Shown piece after piece: positions 52,933 to 60,320 of a DNA stretch of 64,000 bases. How positions within the stretch are numbered: position 1 is the stretch's first letter; every line of letters starts with the position of its first letter. A program made the translations under genes and the position numbers. The stretch covers positions 186,001-250,000 of the forward strand of contig NZ_JAGIZA010000006.1 in assembly GCF_017813365.1 (NCBI RefSeq), written 5' to 3'. Source of the DNA: Roseomonas indoligenes. GTDB lineage: Bacteria > Pseudomonadota > Alphaproteobacteria > Acetobacterales > Acetobacteraceae. The notes below the pieces were generated by a model, which saw nothing but the letters and a program-made list of their open reading frames with translations, was not told where the DNA came from and made no database searches.

Positions 52933-53541
52933 TCAGGACGGCGGGCAGTTGCGGGGCCAGGGGCCGGCGTAGCGGTTCAGGGTCCAGGTGGTGATCGCCT
53001 CGGCATCGGGGTGGCCCGCGCGGATGGAGGAGCGGTCGATGCCGTTCTCGTCCGTCCACATGCGCGTGGTGACGGGGCCGGGGGCGAAGAGGCGGCCTTG
53101 CAGGCGGAGGGTGTCGCCGGTGCGGCTGCCGGTGAGGGGGCCGAGATGGACCTCCTGTGCGACCTCGGGCGGTGGGGTCGGGCTGAAGCGGATCCGGGAC
53201 TCGTCGTTGTCCGGGACCGAGGCGGTGATGCGGTAGAGGCGGAGGGTGCCGCGCTCGTCGCAGGTGGCGGCCTGGCCGGTGGGGTAGGGGCCGCAGCCCG
53301 TGCCGCTGCGGCAGCCGCTGTTGCGCGTGCTCATCCGCAGTTGGAGCCAGATGCGGAGGGGGCGGCCGGTGGGGGTGGTGGCGGTGCCGGCCCAATCGCC
53401 GGTGAGGGTGCCTTCCGCCGAGAAGGGGTTGCCCCAGGGATGGGTCAGGCGGTCCAGGTACCAGGGCAGGCCGGCGATGAGGATGACGGCGAGGACGGCG
53501 AGTAGGCGGACGGGGAGGGGGTAGCGGCGGGGGGCGGGCAT
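52933..53541 (-). CDS. Membrane-anchored hypothetical protein
   Basis: A 202-residue protein that I do not recognise. One N-terminal hydrophobic segment (LPVRLLAVLAVILIAGLPWYL) anchors a periplasmic beta-rich part. That part has four closely spaced Cys (NSGCRSGTGCGPY, ATCDERG and a terminal NCPP), which may form disulfides. GDWAGTATTPTGRPLRIWLQL looks like a beta-barrel or lipocalin-like strand pair. It lies downstream of purQ on the same strand, 36 bases after it in transcription order. Confidence 0.6.
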   Translation of the reverse strand: MPAPRRYPLPVRLLAVLAVILIAGLPWYLDRLTHPWGNPFSAEGTLTGDWAGTATTPTGRPLRIWLQLRMSTRNSGCRSGTGCGPYPTGQAATCDERGTLRLYRITASVPDNDESRIRFSPTPPPEVAQEVHLGPLTGSRTGDTLRLQGRLFAPGPVTTRMWTDENGIDRSSIRAGHPDAEAITTWTLNRYAGPWPRNCPPS

Positions 53542-53577
53542 GGCGCTCTCCTTCCGGAGGGCACCATGCCAGCGTGT

Positions 53578-54252
53578 TCAGGCCGAAACGAGGGTTTCGG
53601 CGAGGGAGGTGAAGAGGGGGAGGCCGTCCTCGCCGCCCATGAGGGGGTCCACCAGGTCCTCGGGGTGCGGCATCAGGCCGAGGATGCGGAGGTTGGGGGA
53701 GAGGATGCCGGCGATGTCGCGGGCGGCGCCGTTGCGGTTCCGGTCGGCGTAGCGGAAGGCGACGAGGCCCTCGCCCTCCAGGCGGTCCAGGGTCTCGTCC
53801 TCGGCGAAGTAGTTGCCGTCTCCGTGTGCCATGGGGGCGCGGAAGGTGGCGCCCTTCTGCCAGCGGGCGGTGAAGGGGGTGCCGGCGCGCTCCACCCGGA
53901 GGACGCAGTCCATGGAGAGGAAGCGGAGGCCGGCGTTGCGCAGCAGGGCGCCGGGGAGGAGGCCGGCCTCGCAGAGGATCTGGAAGCCGTTGCAGACGCC
54001 GAGGACGTGGCCGCCCTTGGCCGCGAAGTCGCGCACGGCGGGCATGATGGGGGACTGGGCGGCCATGGCGCCGCAGCGCAGGTAGTCGCCGTGGGAGAAG
54101 CCGCCGGGGAGGACGACGAGGTCCGTGCCGGTCGGCAGCTCGGTCTCCCGGTGGAAGGTGATGGAGGGCTTGCGGCCGGTCGCCTTCTGCAGGGCGATGG
54201 CCATGTCGCGCTCCCGGTTCGTGCCGGGGAAGAGGAGGATGGTGGCGTTCAT
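53578..54252 (-). CDS. purQ: Phosphoribosylformylglycinamidine synthase, glutaminase subunit
   Basis: A 224-residue class I glutamine amidotransferase supplying ammonia to Pur[14 protein letters not shown] opens the protein. The nucleophile Cys is in GVCNGFQIL (about residue 86), the oxyanion part is [14 protein letters not shown], and the His-Glu pair of the triad is in [11 protein letters not shown] near 196-200. Its start overlaps the stop of the small membrane gene by ATGA. In relatives purL follows directly; here an unrelated gene follows instead. Confidence 0.95.
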   Translation of the reverse strand: MNATILLFPGTNRERDMAIALQKATGRKPSITFHRETELPTGTDLVVLPGGFSHGDYLRCGAMAAQSPIMPAVRDFAAKGGHVLGVCNGFQILCEAGLLPGALLRNAGLRFLSMDCVLRVERAGTPFTARWQKGATFRAPMAHGDGNYFAEDETLDRLEGEGLVAFRYADRNRNGAARDIAGILSPNLRILGLMPHPEDLVDPLMGGEDGLPLFTSLAETLVSA

Positions 54253-54509
54253 GGTTCGTGGAGGACCCTGAGCCAGTGGAGGCCGCCGAGGACGGCGATG
54301 GTGAGGAGGGCCGCGATGGCGGCGGCGGTGACCCAGCGGTCCAGGCCCACCTTGGCGCGGGCCATGAGGCCCAGGCGGGCGGGGGCGCGCCTGCCGCGGG
54401 GGAGAGGGGCCGCGGGGCGGGCGAGGGCCTTGCGGCGCTCCCGCCATGAGAGGAGCATCGAGATCAGGACCGTCAGGACGGTCATGATGAGGAGGCTGGC
54501 CTTGATCAT
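54249..54509 (-). CDS. Small two-helix membrane protein between purS and purQ
   Basis: An 86-residue protein with an N-terminal hydrophobic segment ([18 protein letters not shown]), a strongly basic Arg/Pro loop and a second segment ([19 protein letters not shown]). The pattern of Arg suggests the loop is cytoplasmic. It starts 19 bases after purS and its stop overlaps the purQ start (ATGA). It is not a known purine enzyme; translational coupling to purQ suggests at least co-expression. Confidence 0.72.
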   Translation of the reverse strand: MIKASLLIMTVLTVLISMLLSWRERRKALARPAAPLPRGRRAPARLGLMARAKVGLDRWVTAAAIAALLTIAVLGGLHWLRVLHEP

Positions 54510-54528
54510 GGCGCGGAGCCCGGGCGCC

Positions 54529-54768
54529 TCAGGCCAGTTCGACGCGGAAGGATTCGATGACCGTGTTGGCGAGGAGCTTGCGGGCCATGGCCTCGGCGGC
54601 GGCCTTCGCGGCCTCCGGGTCGGTCTCGGCGAGCTCCAGTTCGATCACCTTGCCCGTGCGGACTTCGCCGATACCCTCGAAGCCGAGGGTGCCGAGGGCG
54701 TGGGCGATGGCCTTGCCCTGGGGGTCGAGGACGCCGTTCTTCGGCATCACGTAGACCTTTGCCTTCAT
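54529..54768 (-). CDS. purS: Phosphoribosylformylglycinamidine synthase subunit PurS
   Basis: A 79-residue bridging subunit of the PurLQS complex. KAKVYVMPKNGVLDPQGKAIAHALGTLGF is the standard N-terminus and VIELELAE...ANTVIESFRVEL the end. Its start overlaps the purC stop by one base (TGATG). Confidence 0.94.
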   Translation of the reverse strand: MKAKVYVMPKNGVLDPQGKAIAHALGTLGFEGIGEVRTGKVIELELAETDPEAAKAAAEAMARKLLANTVIESFRVELA

Positions 54769-55532
54769 CACTGCATGAGCTCCGGGCCCTTGAGGTCGCG
54801 CACGCCGGCTTCGGGGAGGATGCCAAGACGGCGGGCGACCTCCTGGTAGCCCTCCTCGACCTTGCCGAGGTCGCGGCGGAAGCGGTCCTTGTCCATCTTC
54901 TCGCCGGTCTTGGTGTCCCAGAGGCGGCAATTGTCGGGGGAGATCTCGTCGGCGAGGACGATGCGCATCTCGTCGTTCTCGTAGAGGCGGCCGAACTCGA
55001 GCTTGAAGTCCACGAGGGAGATGCCGACGCCGAGAAAGAGGCCGGTGAGGAAGTCGTTCACGCGCAGCGCGAGGGCGACGATGTCGTCCAGGTCCTGGGT
55101 GGAGGCCCAGCCGAAGCAGGTGATGTGCTCCTCGGACACCATCGGGTCCTGCAGCTCGTCGTTCTTGTAGTAGTACTCGACGATGCTGCGGGGGAGGCGG
55201 GTGCCTTCCTGGATGCCCAGGCGCTTGGCGAGGCTGCCGGCGGCGATGTTCCGGATCACCACCTCCAGCGGGATGATCTCCACCTCGCGGATCAGCTGTT
55301 CCCGCATGTTCAGGCGGCGGATGAAGTGGGTGGGGACGCCAATCTCGGCGAGGCGCGTCATCAGGTGCTCGCTGATGCGGTTGTTCAGCACGCCCTTGCC
55401 GGTGATGACGCCCTTCTTCGCGCCGTTGCCGGCGGTGGCGTCGTCCTTGAAGTACTGGACCAGGGTGCCGGGCTCGGGGCCCTCGAAGAGGACCTTGGCT
55501 TTGCCTTCGTAGAGCTGCCGCCTGCGGGCCAT
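54768..55532 (-). CDS. purC: Phosphoribosylaminoimidazole-succinocarboxamide synthase
   Basis: A 254-residue SAICAR synthetase joining CAIR and aspartate with [35 protein letters not shown] opens it, [16 protein letters not shown] and the SAICAR signature (VDFKLEFGR, then [15 protein letters not shown]) follow. It starts at ATG 55532. It heads the unit purC-purS-orf86-purQ; the gene upstream (55800) is divergent, so a promoter lies in the 267-base gap. Confidence 0.96.
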   Translation of the reverse strand: MARRRQLYEGKAKVLFEGPEPGTLVQYFKDDATAGNGAKKGVITGKGVLNNRISEHLMTRLAEIGVPTHFIRRLNMREQLIREVEIIPLEVVIRNIAAGSLAKRLGIQEGTRLPRSIVEYYYKNDELQDPMVSEEHITCFGWASTQDLDDIVALALRVNDFLTGLFLGVGISLVDFKLEFGRLYENDEMRIVLADEISPDNCRLWDTKTGEKMDKDRFRRDLGKVEEGYQEVARRLGILPEAGVRDLKGPELMQ

Positions 55533-55799
55533 GGTGGGGTTCCCGGAATCTCGTATGGCCGCCGGAATCGGCCTGTCGGCGGGCCCGCGGCGGCGAATGA
55601 GGGCTGCGTATAGCAGGGGGTGTGGGGCAGGGCCACCGCCGCGGGCGCATGGCCGGGGCGGGCTGTCCGGGGGTGTGGATGGCGGGCAACCCACGATTGC
55701 GTGACCGGAGCGGGTCAACGCCTGGCCTTCACCCGCGTTAAGCCCGGGCACGGCACGGCAAGAGACCGTGACGCATCAGAACTTCAGGGAGATTTCGCT

Positions 55800-56348
55800 A
55801 TGCGCACGCGTATCGCCATCATCGCCGCGGCTCTGGCCACCACCGCCCTGGCCCCCCTCGCCATGGCCCAGAGCACCAGCAATCCGTCTTCCCCCAGCAA
55901 TCCGCCGATGAGCATGGCGCCGGCCACGCAGCCCCCCGGCACCACCGCCGCGCCCGGCACCACCTCCGGCCCCGCCGCTTCCCAGTCCCGCGCCGGCACG
56001 GCCACGCAGGGCGCGCCGCTGGGCAGCACCGCCGGCACCACCCACACCCAGACGGGCGGGACCGCCGGCAACACGACGGGCCGGACCGATAACGGCCAGT
56101 CCGCCGTCCGGACGGACAATCACGGCAATGCGCCCGCGACCACGGCCACCCCGGCATCCGGCGCCAATTCCTTCACCGAGGGCCAGGCGCGCAGCCGGAT
56201 CGAGGCCGCCGGCTTCACGGGCGTGCAGGACCTGAAGAAGGACGAGGCCGGCGTGTGGCGTGGCCGCGCGATGCGCGGTGGCCAGTCCGCCGATGTGGGC
56301 CTGGACTTCCAGGGGAATGTCGTGACCGGCGCAGCGCCGGCGCGCTGA
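55800..56348 (+). CDS. Secreted protein with Thr/Gly/Pro-rich linker and PepSY-like end
   Basis: A 182-residue exported protein. The Sec signal (RTRIAIIAAALATTALAPLAMAQ) is followed by about 85 residues of Ser/Thr/Gly/Pro-rich low complexity. A compact C-terminal domain then reads FTEGQARSRIEAAGFTGVQDLKKDEAGVWRGRAM...VGLDFQGNVV, like the PepSY/periplasmic inhibitor fold. The function is unknown; similar proteins are frequent in Acetobacteraceae and Methylobacterium. Its base use is C-ended and unlike the G-ended neighbours, typical of strongly expressed genes. It is 49 bases upstream of the stress-protein gene. Confidence 0.7.
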   Translation: MRTRIAIIAAALATTALAPLAMAQSTSNPSSPSNPPMSMAPATQPPGTTAAPGTTSGPAASQSRAGTATQGAPLGSTAGTTHTQTGGTAGNTTGRTDNGQSAVRTDNHGNAPATTATPASGANSFTEGQARSRIEAAGFTGVQDLKKDEAGVWRGRAMRGGQSADVGLDFQGNVVTGAAPAR

Positions 56349-56397
56349 GCGAACGCATCCGACTAAGCCCGACGACAACGACCAAAAGGAGAGTTCT

Positions 56398-57321
56398 ATG
56401 ACGATGCGGACCATTGCCCGACTTTACGACACCTATGCCGACGCGAGCTCCGCCGTGAACGCGCTTGAGGCCGCCGGCTTCTCCCGCGACGACGTCAGCA
56501 TCGTGGCGCGGAACGGCGACAACGCCGCGACGACGGGCACGACCACTGACGCCGTGGACACCGATGACGCGGCGACCGGCGCTGGCACCGGCGCCACGAT
56601 CGGCACCGTCCTCGGCGGCGGCGCGGGCGTGCTGGCGGGCATCGGCGCTTTGGCGATCCCGGGCGTCGGCCCGATCGTCGCGGCCGGCTGGCTGGTGGCG
56701 GCGCTGACGGGTGCGGGCGCGGGTGCCGCGACCGGCGGCCTGCTGGGCAGCCTGGTGGGCGCTGGCGTCGAGGAGCGCGACGCGCACGTGTATTCCGAGG
56801 GCCTGAACCGGGGCGGCAGCCTCGTGACAGTTCGCGCGGATGAGATGCGCGCCAGCGAGGCCGAGGCGATCCTGGCCCGCTACAACCCCGTGGACACGGC
56901 GGGCCGCGAGGCCGACTACCGCGCGGGTGGCTGGACGGGCTACGACCGCGGCATCGTGGCGGACTCGCCGGACGGCACGCCGGGCAACCCCCCGGGCACG
57001 ATGCTGAGCCGCGGCGTGGACCAGGTGGCCGGCACCAACATCTCCGGCGCGCACCCGGAGAACGAGACGAGCCGCGCCGACAGCACGGCTTTCCCGAAGT
57101 CCTCCAGCTACGCGGCCGGGACGACCTCCGGCACGAACCCGCCGGGCACCGAGGCTACCCGCGCCTTCGACCGTGCGGCGGGGACCAACACCTCCGGCGC
57201 CTTCCCGTCCCAGTCGGACGGCACGCCCGCCAACCCGCCGGGCACGGCGGCCGGGCGCGCGGTGGACAAGACGCTGGGGACCAACACGACCGGCGCGAAC
57301 CCGACGCACAAGAGCATCTGA
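56398..57321 (+). CDS. General-stress-type protein (YflT domain) with Gly-zipper core and C-terminal repeats
   Basis: A 307-residue protein. Residues about 4-40 (RTIARLYDTYADASSAVNALEAAGFSRDDVSIVAR) match the YflT/GSP17M heat-induced stress domain. Residues 61-123 are a Gly/Ala-rich hydrophobic stretch like a glycine zipper, probably inserting in the membrane. The domain resumes with HVYSEGLNRGGSLVTVRAD. The C-terminal third is three 28-residue repeats (193-220, 243-270, 275-302) sharing NPPGT...GTN.SGA.P. A good AAAGGAGAG site precedes the ATG and a strong terminator follows, so it probably forms one unit with the gene before it. Confidence 0.78.
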   Translation: MTMRTIARLYDTYADASSAVNALEAAGFSRDDVSIVARNGDNAATTGTTTDAVDTDDAATGAGTGATIGTVLGGGAGVLAGIGALAIPGVGPIVAAGWLVAALTGAGAGAATGGLLGSLVGAGVEERDAHVYSEGLNRGGSLVTVRADEMRASEAEAILARYNPVDTAGREADYRAGGWTGYDRGIVADSPDGTPGNPPGTMLSRGVDQVAGTNISGAHPENETSRADSTAFPKSSSYAAGTTSGTNPPGTEATRAFDRAAGTNTSGAFPSQSDGTPANPPGTAAGRAVDKTLGTNTTGANPTHKSI

Positions 57322-57349
57322 TCGCGGCTTCCGCGCTCGGGTGAGGATG

Positions 57350-57381
57350 GGGCGGCTCCTTCGGGGGCCGCCCTTTTCTTT
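57350..57381 (+). terminator. Rho-independent terminator
   Basis: GGGCGGC and GCCGCCC pair over a 10-base loop, followed by TTTTCTTT. It lies 28 bases after the stress-protein stop and is the best U-tract terminator in the window. Confidence 0.9.
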
Positions 57382-57406
57382 CGTCGCGGTCCCCGCCCGT
57401 CAGGGG

Positions 57407-57437
57407 TTGAGCTTCCCACGGTGGGAAGCGGGAGAAT
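57407..57437 (+). promoter_or_regulatory. CueR/HmrR-like copper promoter upstream of the DUF305 gene
   Basis: -35-like TTGAGC at 57407-57412, then GAGAAT at 57432-57437 as -10, with the long 19-bp spacer typical of MerR-family promoters. The spacer is covered by a perfect palindrome GCTTCCCACGGTGGGAAGC (57411-57429, 9-1-9), which matches the TTCCC...GGGAA box of CueR/HmrR copper sensors. The predicted start point is about 20 bases before the gene. No cueR-type gene is in the window. Confidence 0.7.
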
Positions 57438-57461
57438 GCCCGGGATGGATCGGGAGTTGGG

Positions 57462-58340
57462 GTGATGGCCGGACGCGCGGGTGTGGCGGGATGGCGGGCG
57501 GCGGGAATGCTCGGCCTTCTTCTCGCGGGGCCGGTTTCGAACGCGGCCCTGGCCATGGTTGGTGAGGGAGCGGACGAGGGCGTGGAGCCCGTGCTCTCTA
57601 CCGATTACGCGGTAATGCCGGCGGGCGCTCTGGCGGCGCGGCTGAAGGCCGACCGCGACTACGTGGCGGGGATGAGGGCGCATCACGCGGGGGCGCTGAC
57701 CATGTCGGAGGAATATCTGGCGGACCCGGCCGCGCGCAGCCCGGCGCTGCGCGTGCTGGCGCGGTCCATCATGCACAACCAGCGCTACGAGATCGCGCTG
57801 ATGGACGAGGTGGCGCGGCGGTTGGCGGAGCCGGCGATGGTCGTGGGCGGGCTGGCCGTGCAGCCTTCCGCGACGGAAGGGCTGGCGATGCCGTTGCGGT
57901 ACCAGCGCTACCCCGTTCCGGGTTTCCTGGAGCCGTTCAACCCGTCGGGCGGGGCGATGACGGTGCGGGACGTGCAGTTCGCCAAGGCTATGACGATCCA
58001 CCACCAGGGCGCGCTGGACATGGCCCGCGCCTACCAGGCGGATCCGGCGGGGCGGAACACCTTCCTCGGCCTGCTCAACGTGGACATCATCACGGACCAG
58101 ACGCAGGAGATTGCCCTGATGAACCGGGCTGTGGCCGCCTATCCCGGCGACGCGGCGGCGGTGGTCGTGCCGGCCTCCATGGTGCACGGGATGGATGGGA
58201 TGGCGCATGGCGGGCATGGCGGGGCCGAGCAGGGCGGCGCGCATGCGGGGCATGGTGGCAGTTCGGGAATGGCGGCGCCGGCCGTTGCGGCGCCTCCTGT
58301 CGGGCGCGGGGCGCGCCATTCCGGGCATCACGCTCATTGA
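57462..58340 (+). CDS. DUF305 family protein, tandem domain, His-rich tail
   Basis: A 292-residue exported protein. A signal peptide (GVAGWRAAGMLGLLLAGPVSNAALA) precedes two ferritin-like DUF305 halves. The first has MRAHHAGALTMSEEYL and IMHNQRYEIALMDE; the second has MTIHHQGALDMARAY and IITDQTQEIALMNR. The paired His and later acidic residues are candidate metal ligands. The C-terminal 60 residues are rich in His, Met and Gly (GMDGMAHGGHGG...), suiting copper binding. GTG 57462 or ATG 57465 is the start. The preceding CueR-like promoter supports a role in copper handling; this is inference. Confidence 0.82.
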   Translation: MMAGRAGVAGWRAAGMLGLLLAGPVSNAALAMVGEGADEGVEPVLSTDYAVMPAGALAARLKADRDYVAGMRAHHAGALTMSEEYLADPAARSPALRVLARSIMHNQRYEIALMDEVARRLAEPAMVVGGLAVQPSATEGLAMPLRYQRYPVPGFLEPFNPSGGAMTVRDVQFAKAMTIHHQGALDMARAYQADPAGRNTFLGLLNVDIITDQTQEIALMNRAVAAYPGDAAAVVVPASMVHGMDGMAHGGHGGAEQGGAHAGHGGSSGMAAPAVAAPPVGRGARHSGHHAH

Positions 58341-58783
58341 GGGTGGGTGCGGCTTGATCGCGAGCCGGGAGAGATCCTTCCGCTACCCGGACCGAGTGGG
58401 GCAGGGCGCCGATAGCAACGAGGCTTGCCGGCGCGGCTGGCTGCCGCCTTTTCTCTCCGCAGCGATCTGCGACGGGGAAAGAGCAGGGCAACCACCATGC
58501 TGCGCCGCAGTTGGGACCACTCCAGACCTGGGAGTACCGACTTGCCGATTGCGCGCATCGCGAAGGCCCTGATCCAGGGTGCAATCCGGCGCCAGCAGTA
58601 CCGGGCGCTGGGCGCGATCGGCTTGCGCGGCTGGAAAATGGACCTCTTCCGGGCCGTGCGGGGCATGATAAAGGCCCGGAGGCGTGATGGTGGGCGTGAT
58701 GCTGGGCGTGGCGCCAGGGCGGATCGGCCGAGAGGTCGGCGGGACACGGCCTGACGGCCATGCCGGCTTTCGGCACCGCAGGG
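58341..58783. other. 443-base region with no firmly supported gene
   Basis: Lower GC than its surroundings in parts. One basic open frame (58497-58754) is listed separately with low confidence. No palindromes, terminator or tRNA were noticed. The region may be an old insertion scar between the DUF305 and lipoprotein genes. Confidence 0.4.
58497..58754 (+). CDS. Possible small basic protein
   Basis: An 85-residue frame from ATG 58497. Its core, ARIAKALIQGAIRRQQYRALGAIG, could be an amphipathic basic helix, followed by an Arg/Gly-rich end. There is only a weak GGGCA ribosome site and no recognised family. The Arg-rich tail is typical of chance frames in GC-rich DNA, so the call is weak. Confidence 0.25.
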   Translation: MLRRSWDHSRPGSTDLPIARIAKALIQGAIRRQQYRALGAIGLRGWKMDLFRAVRGMIKARRRDGGRDAGRGARADRPRGRRDTA

Positions 58784-59026
58784 ATGTACGGAGTGAGCCC
58801 GCTGACCCGTCCTCTGACCCTGGCCATGGCTTTCCTCGCCCTTTCCGTCGGGGCCTGCACCGCGCCATCGCCGGATGTCGACGCGGCCGGCAAGTATCCC
58901 GACGAGCTCTATGCGGATGACGCCCGGGCCTCCGCCGATGCCATCGCGGCGGGCATGGAGAGGGCGCGGCGTGATCTGGCCCGGCGCGCGATCATGCGGA
59001 TGTTCCGGGACGAGATGTCGCGGTAG
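58784..59026 (+). CDS. Small lipoprotein
   Basis: An 80-residue protein with a signal ending in the lipobox V-G-A-C (Cys25 from the ATG at 58784; LTLAMAFLALSVGACTAP). The mature part is short, helical and charged (DDARASADAIAAGMERARRDLARRAIMRMFRDEMSR). The start could also be the ATG at 58760 or GTG 58793, and the latter has the best ribosome-site spacing. No known family. It probably sits on the outer or inner membrane as a small anchored helix. Confidence 0.6.
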   Translation: MYGVSPLTRPLTLAMAFLALSVGACTAPSPDVDAAGKYPDELYADDARASADAIAAGMERARRDLARRAIMRMFRDEMSR

Positions 59027-59151
59027 CAGGGGCATTGTCCCGCTTCGTCTCGCCGGCCGCCCGTTGCCCTCATGGCCGCGGTCCACTGGAAGCATGCCGT
59101 CCTCTCCGGCATGGCCGGTCTCGTCGGCATCCTCCTGGGCCAGGCGCCCGA

Positions 59152-60261
59152 TCAGGCCGGGAAAGGCGCGTAGGGCGCAAGGTCCAGGGATGGCGGGCGG
59201 CCGAGGACGAGGTCGGCCAGTAGCGCGCCTGCGAGGGGGCCCAGGGTGAGGCCGCTGGGGCCGAGGGCGTTGCCGATCGTCAGGCCTTCCCAGCCCGGGG
59301 CGCGGCCGAGCTGGGGGGCGAGGTCGGGGCCGGCGGGGCGGAGGCCGATGCGGAACTCCAGCAGGGTGGCGTTGGCGAGGCCGGGGGCGAGGGCGAGGGC
59401 GTTGTCCAGCACCTCCTTCGCGCCGGCGGCCGTGAGGCGGGGGTCGAAGCCGGAGCCGGTCTCGCGCGTGGCGCCGGCGACGATGCGGGAGCCCTCGAAG
59501 GCCAGCATGTAGTGGCCGGACTGGGGGAGGAGGACGGGCCAGGCGGCGGTGTCCTGCCCCTGCAGGTGGAAATGGGCGATCTGGCCCCGCTGCGGCTGGA
59601 CGTTGAGGCCGAGGTTCAGGGCGGAGAGGAGCGGCGGGGCCCAGGCGCCGGCGCAGAGGAGGACCTCGTCCGCTTCCAGCCGGGCGTCGGGGGTGAGGAC
59701 GCCGGTGACGCGGCCGCCGGTGGTGACGAGGTCCAGGGCAGGGTCGGCGATGCGGCGGGCGCCGTGGCGCTCGGCGTCGCGCAGGAGGGCGGCGGCGAGG
59801 CGGCGGCCGTCCACGCGGGCGCCGCCGGTGAGATGGAGGGCCGGCAGGTCCGGGTTCAGAGCGGGGAAGAGGGCGCGGGCCTCCTGCGGGGCCAGGCGGG
59901 AGAGGGTCCCGGCCTCCGGCGCGTCGGGCAGGCGGGCGAGGATGCGGGCCTCGGCGGCTTCCAGCGTGCCGTCGGGGCCGGGGAGGACGAGGGCGCCGCT
60001 GCGGCGGTATCCGGTATCCGTCTCGCCTCCGGCCGCGAGGGCCTCGATCAGGGTGGGGTAGTGGCGCGCGGCGGCGGTGGCGAAGCCGTACCAGCCGGGA
60101 TCGGTGCGGGCGGAGGGCCAGGGGCAGACGATGCCGGCCCCGGCGGCGGTGGCCCGGCCCTCCAGGAGAGGGTCGAGCACCGTGACCTCCGCGCCGGCGC
60201 GGGCGAGGTGGAAGGCGGCGTTGGCGCCGAGGATCCCGGCCCCGATGACGATGACCCGCAT
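59152..60261 (-). CDS. FAD-dependent oxidoreductase (DadA / glycine-oxidase-like)
   Basis: A 369-residue flavoprotein of the DAO family. The FAD motif is VIVIGAGILGANAAFHLARAGAEVTVLD at the N-terminus. The family's second FAD stretch, GTATAAGAG-type SAGxG, reads ATAAGAGIVCPW. VLLCAGAWAPPLL near residue 215 and RIGLRPAGPDLAPQLG with GNALGPSGLTLGPLAG at the C-terminus complete it. It oxidises a D-amino acid, glycine derivative or related amine; specificity is not clear. It lies downstream of an LprI-like gene on the same strand (59 bases). Confidence 0.85.
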   Translation of the reverse strand: MRVIVIGAGILGANAAFHLARAGAEVTVLDPLLEGRATAAGAGIVCPWPSARTDPGWYGFATAAARHYPTLIEALAAGGETDTGYRRSGALVLPGPDGTLEAAEARILARLPDAPEAGTLSRLAPQEARALFPALNPDLPALHLTGGARVDGRRLAAALLRDAERHGARRIADPALDLVTTGGRVTGVLTPDARLEADEVLLCAGAWAPPLLSALNLGLNVQPQRGQIAHFHLQGQDTAAWPVLLPQSGHYMLAFEGSRIVAGATRETGSGFDPRLTAAGAKEVLDNALALAPGLANATLLEFRIGLRPAGPDLAPQLGRAPGWEGLTIGNALGPSGLTLGPLAGALLADLVLGRPPSLDLAPYAPFPA

Positions 60262-60320
60262 GCCGGAAGACTCCCTGCCGTTCCCCGGCAGGGTGGCCGG
60301 GGCCGCGCGGGTTGGGAAGG

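Noticed and set aside
59072-59173. A 33-residue hydrophobic frame (AAVHWKHAVLSGMAGLVGILLG...)
   Set aside because: It could be a small membrane protein, but it lacks a ribosome site and its end runs into the convergent FAD oxidoreductase gene.
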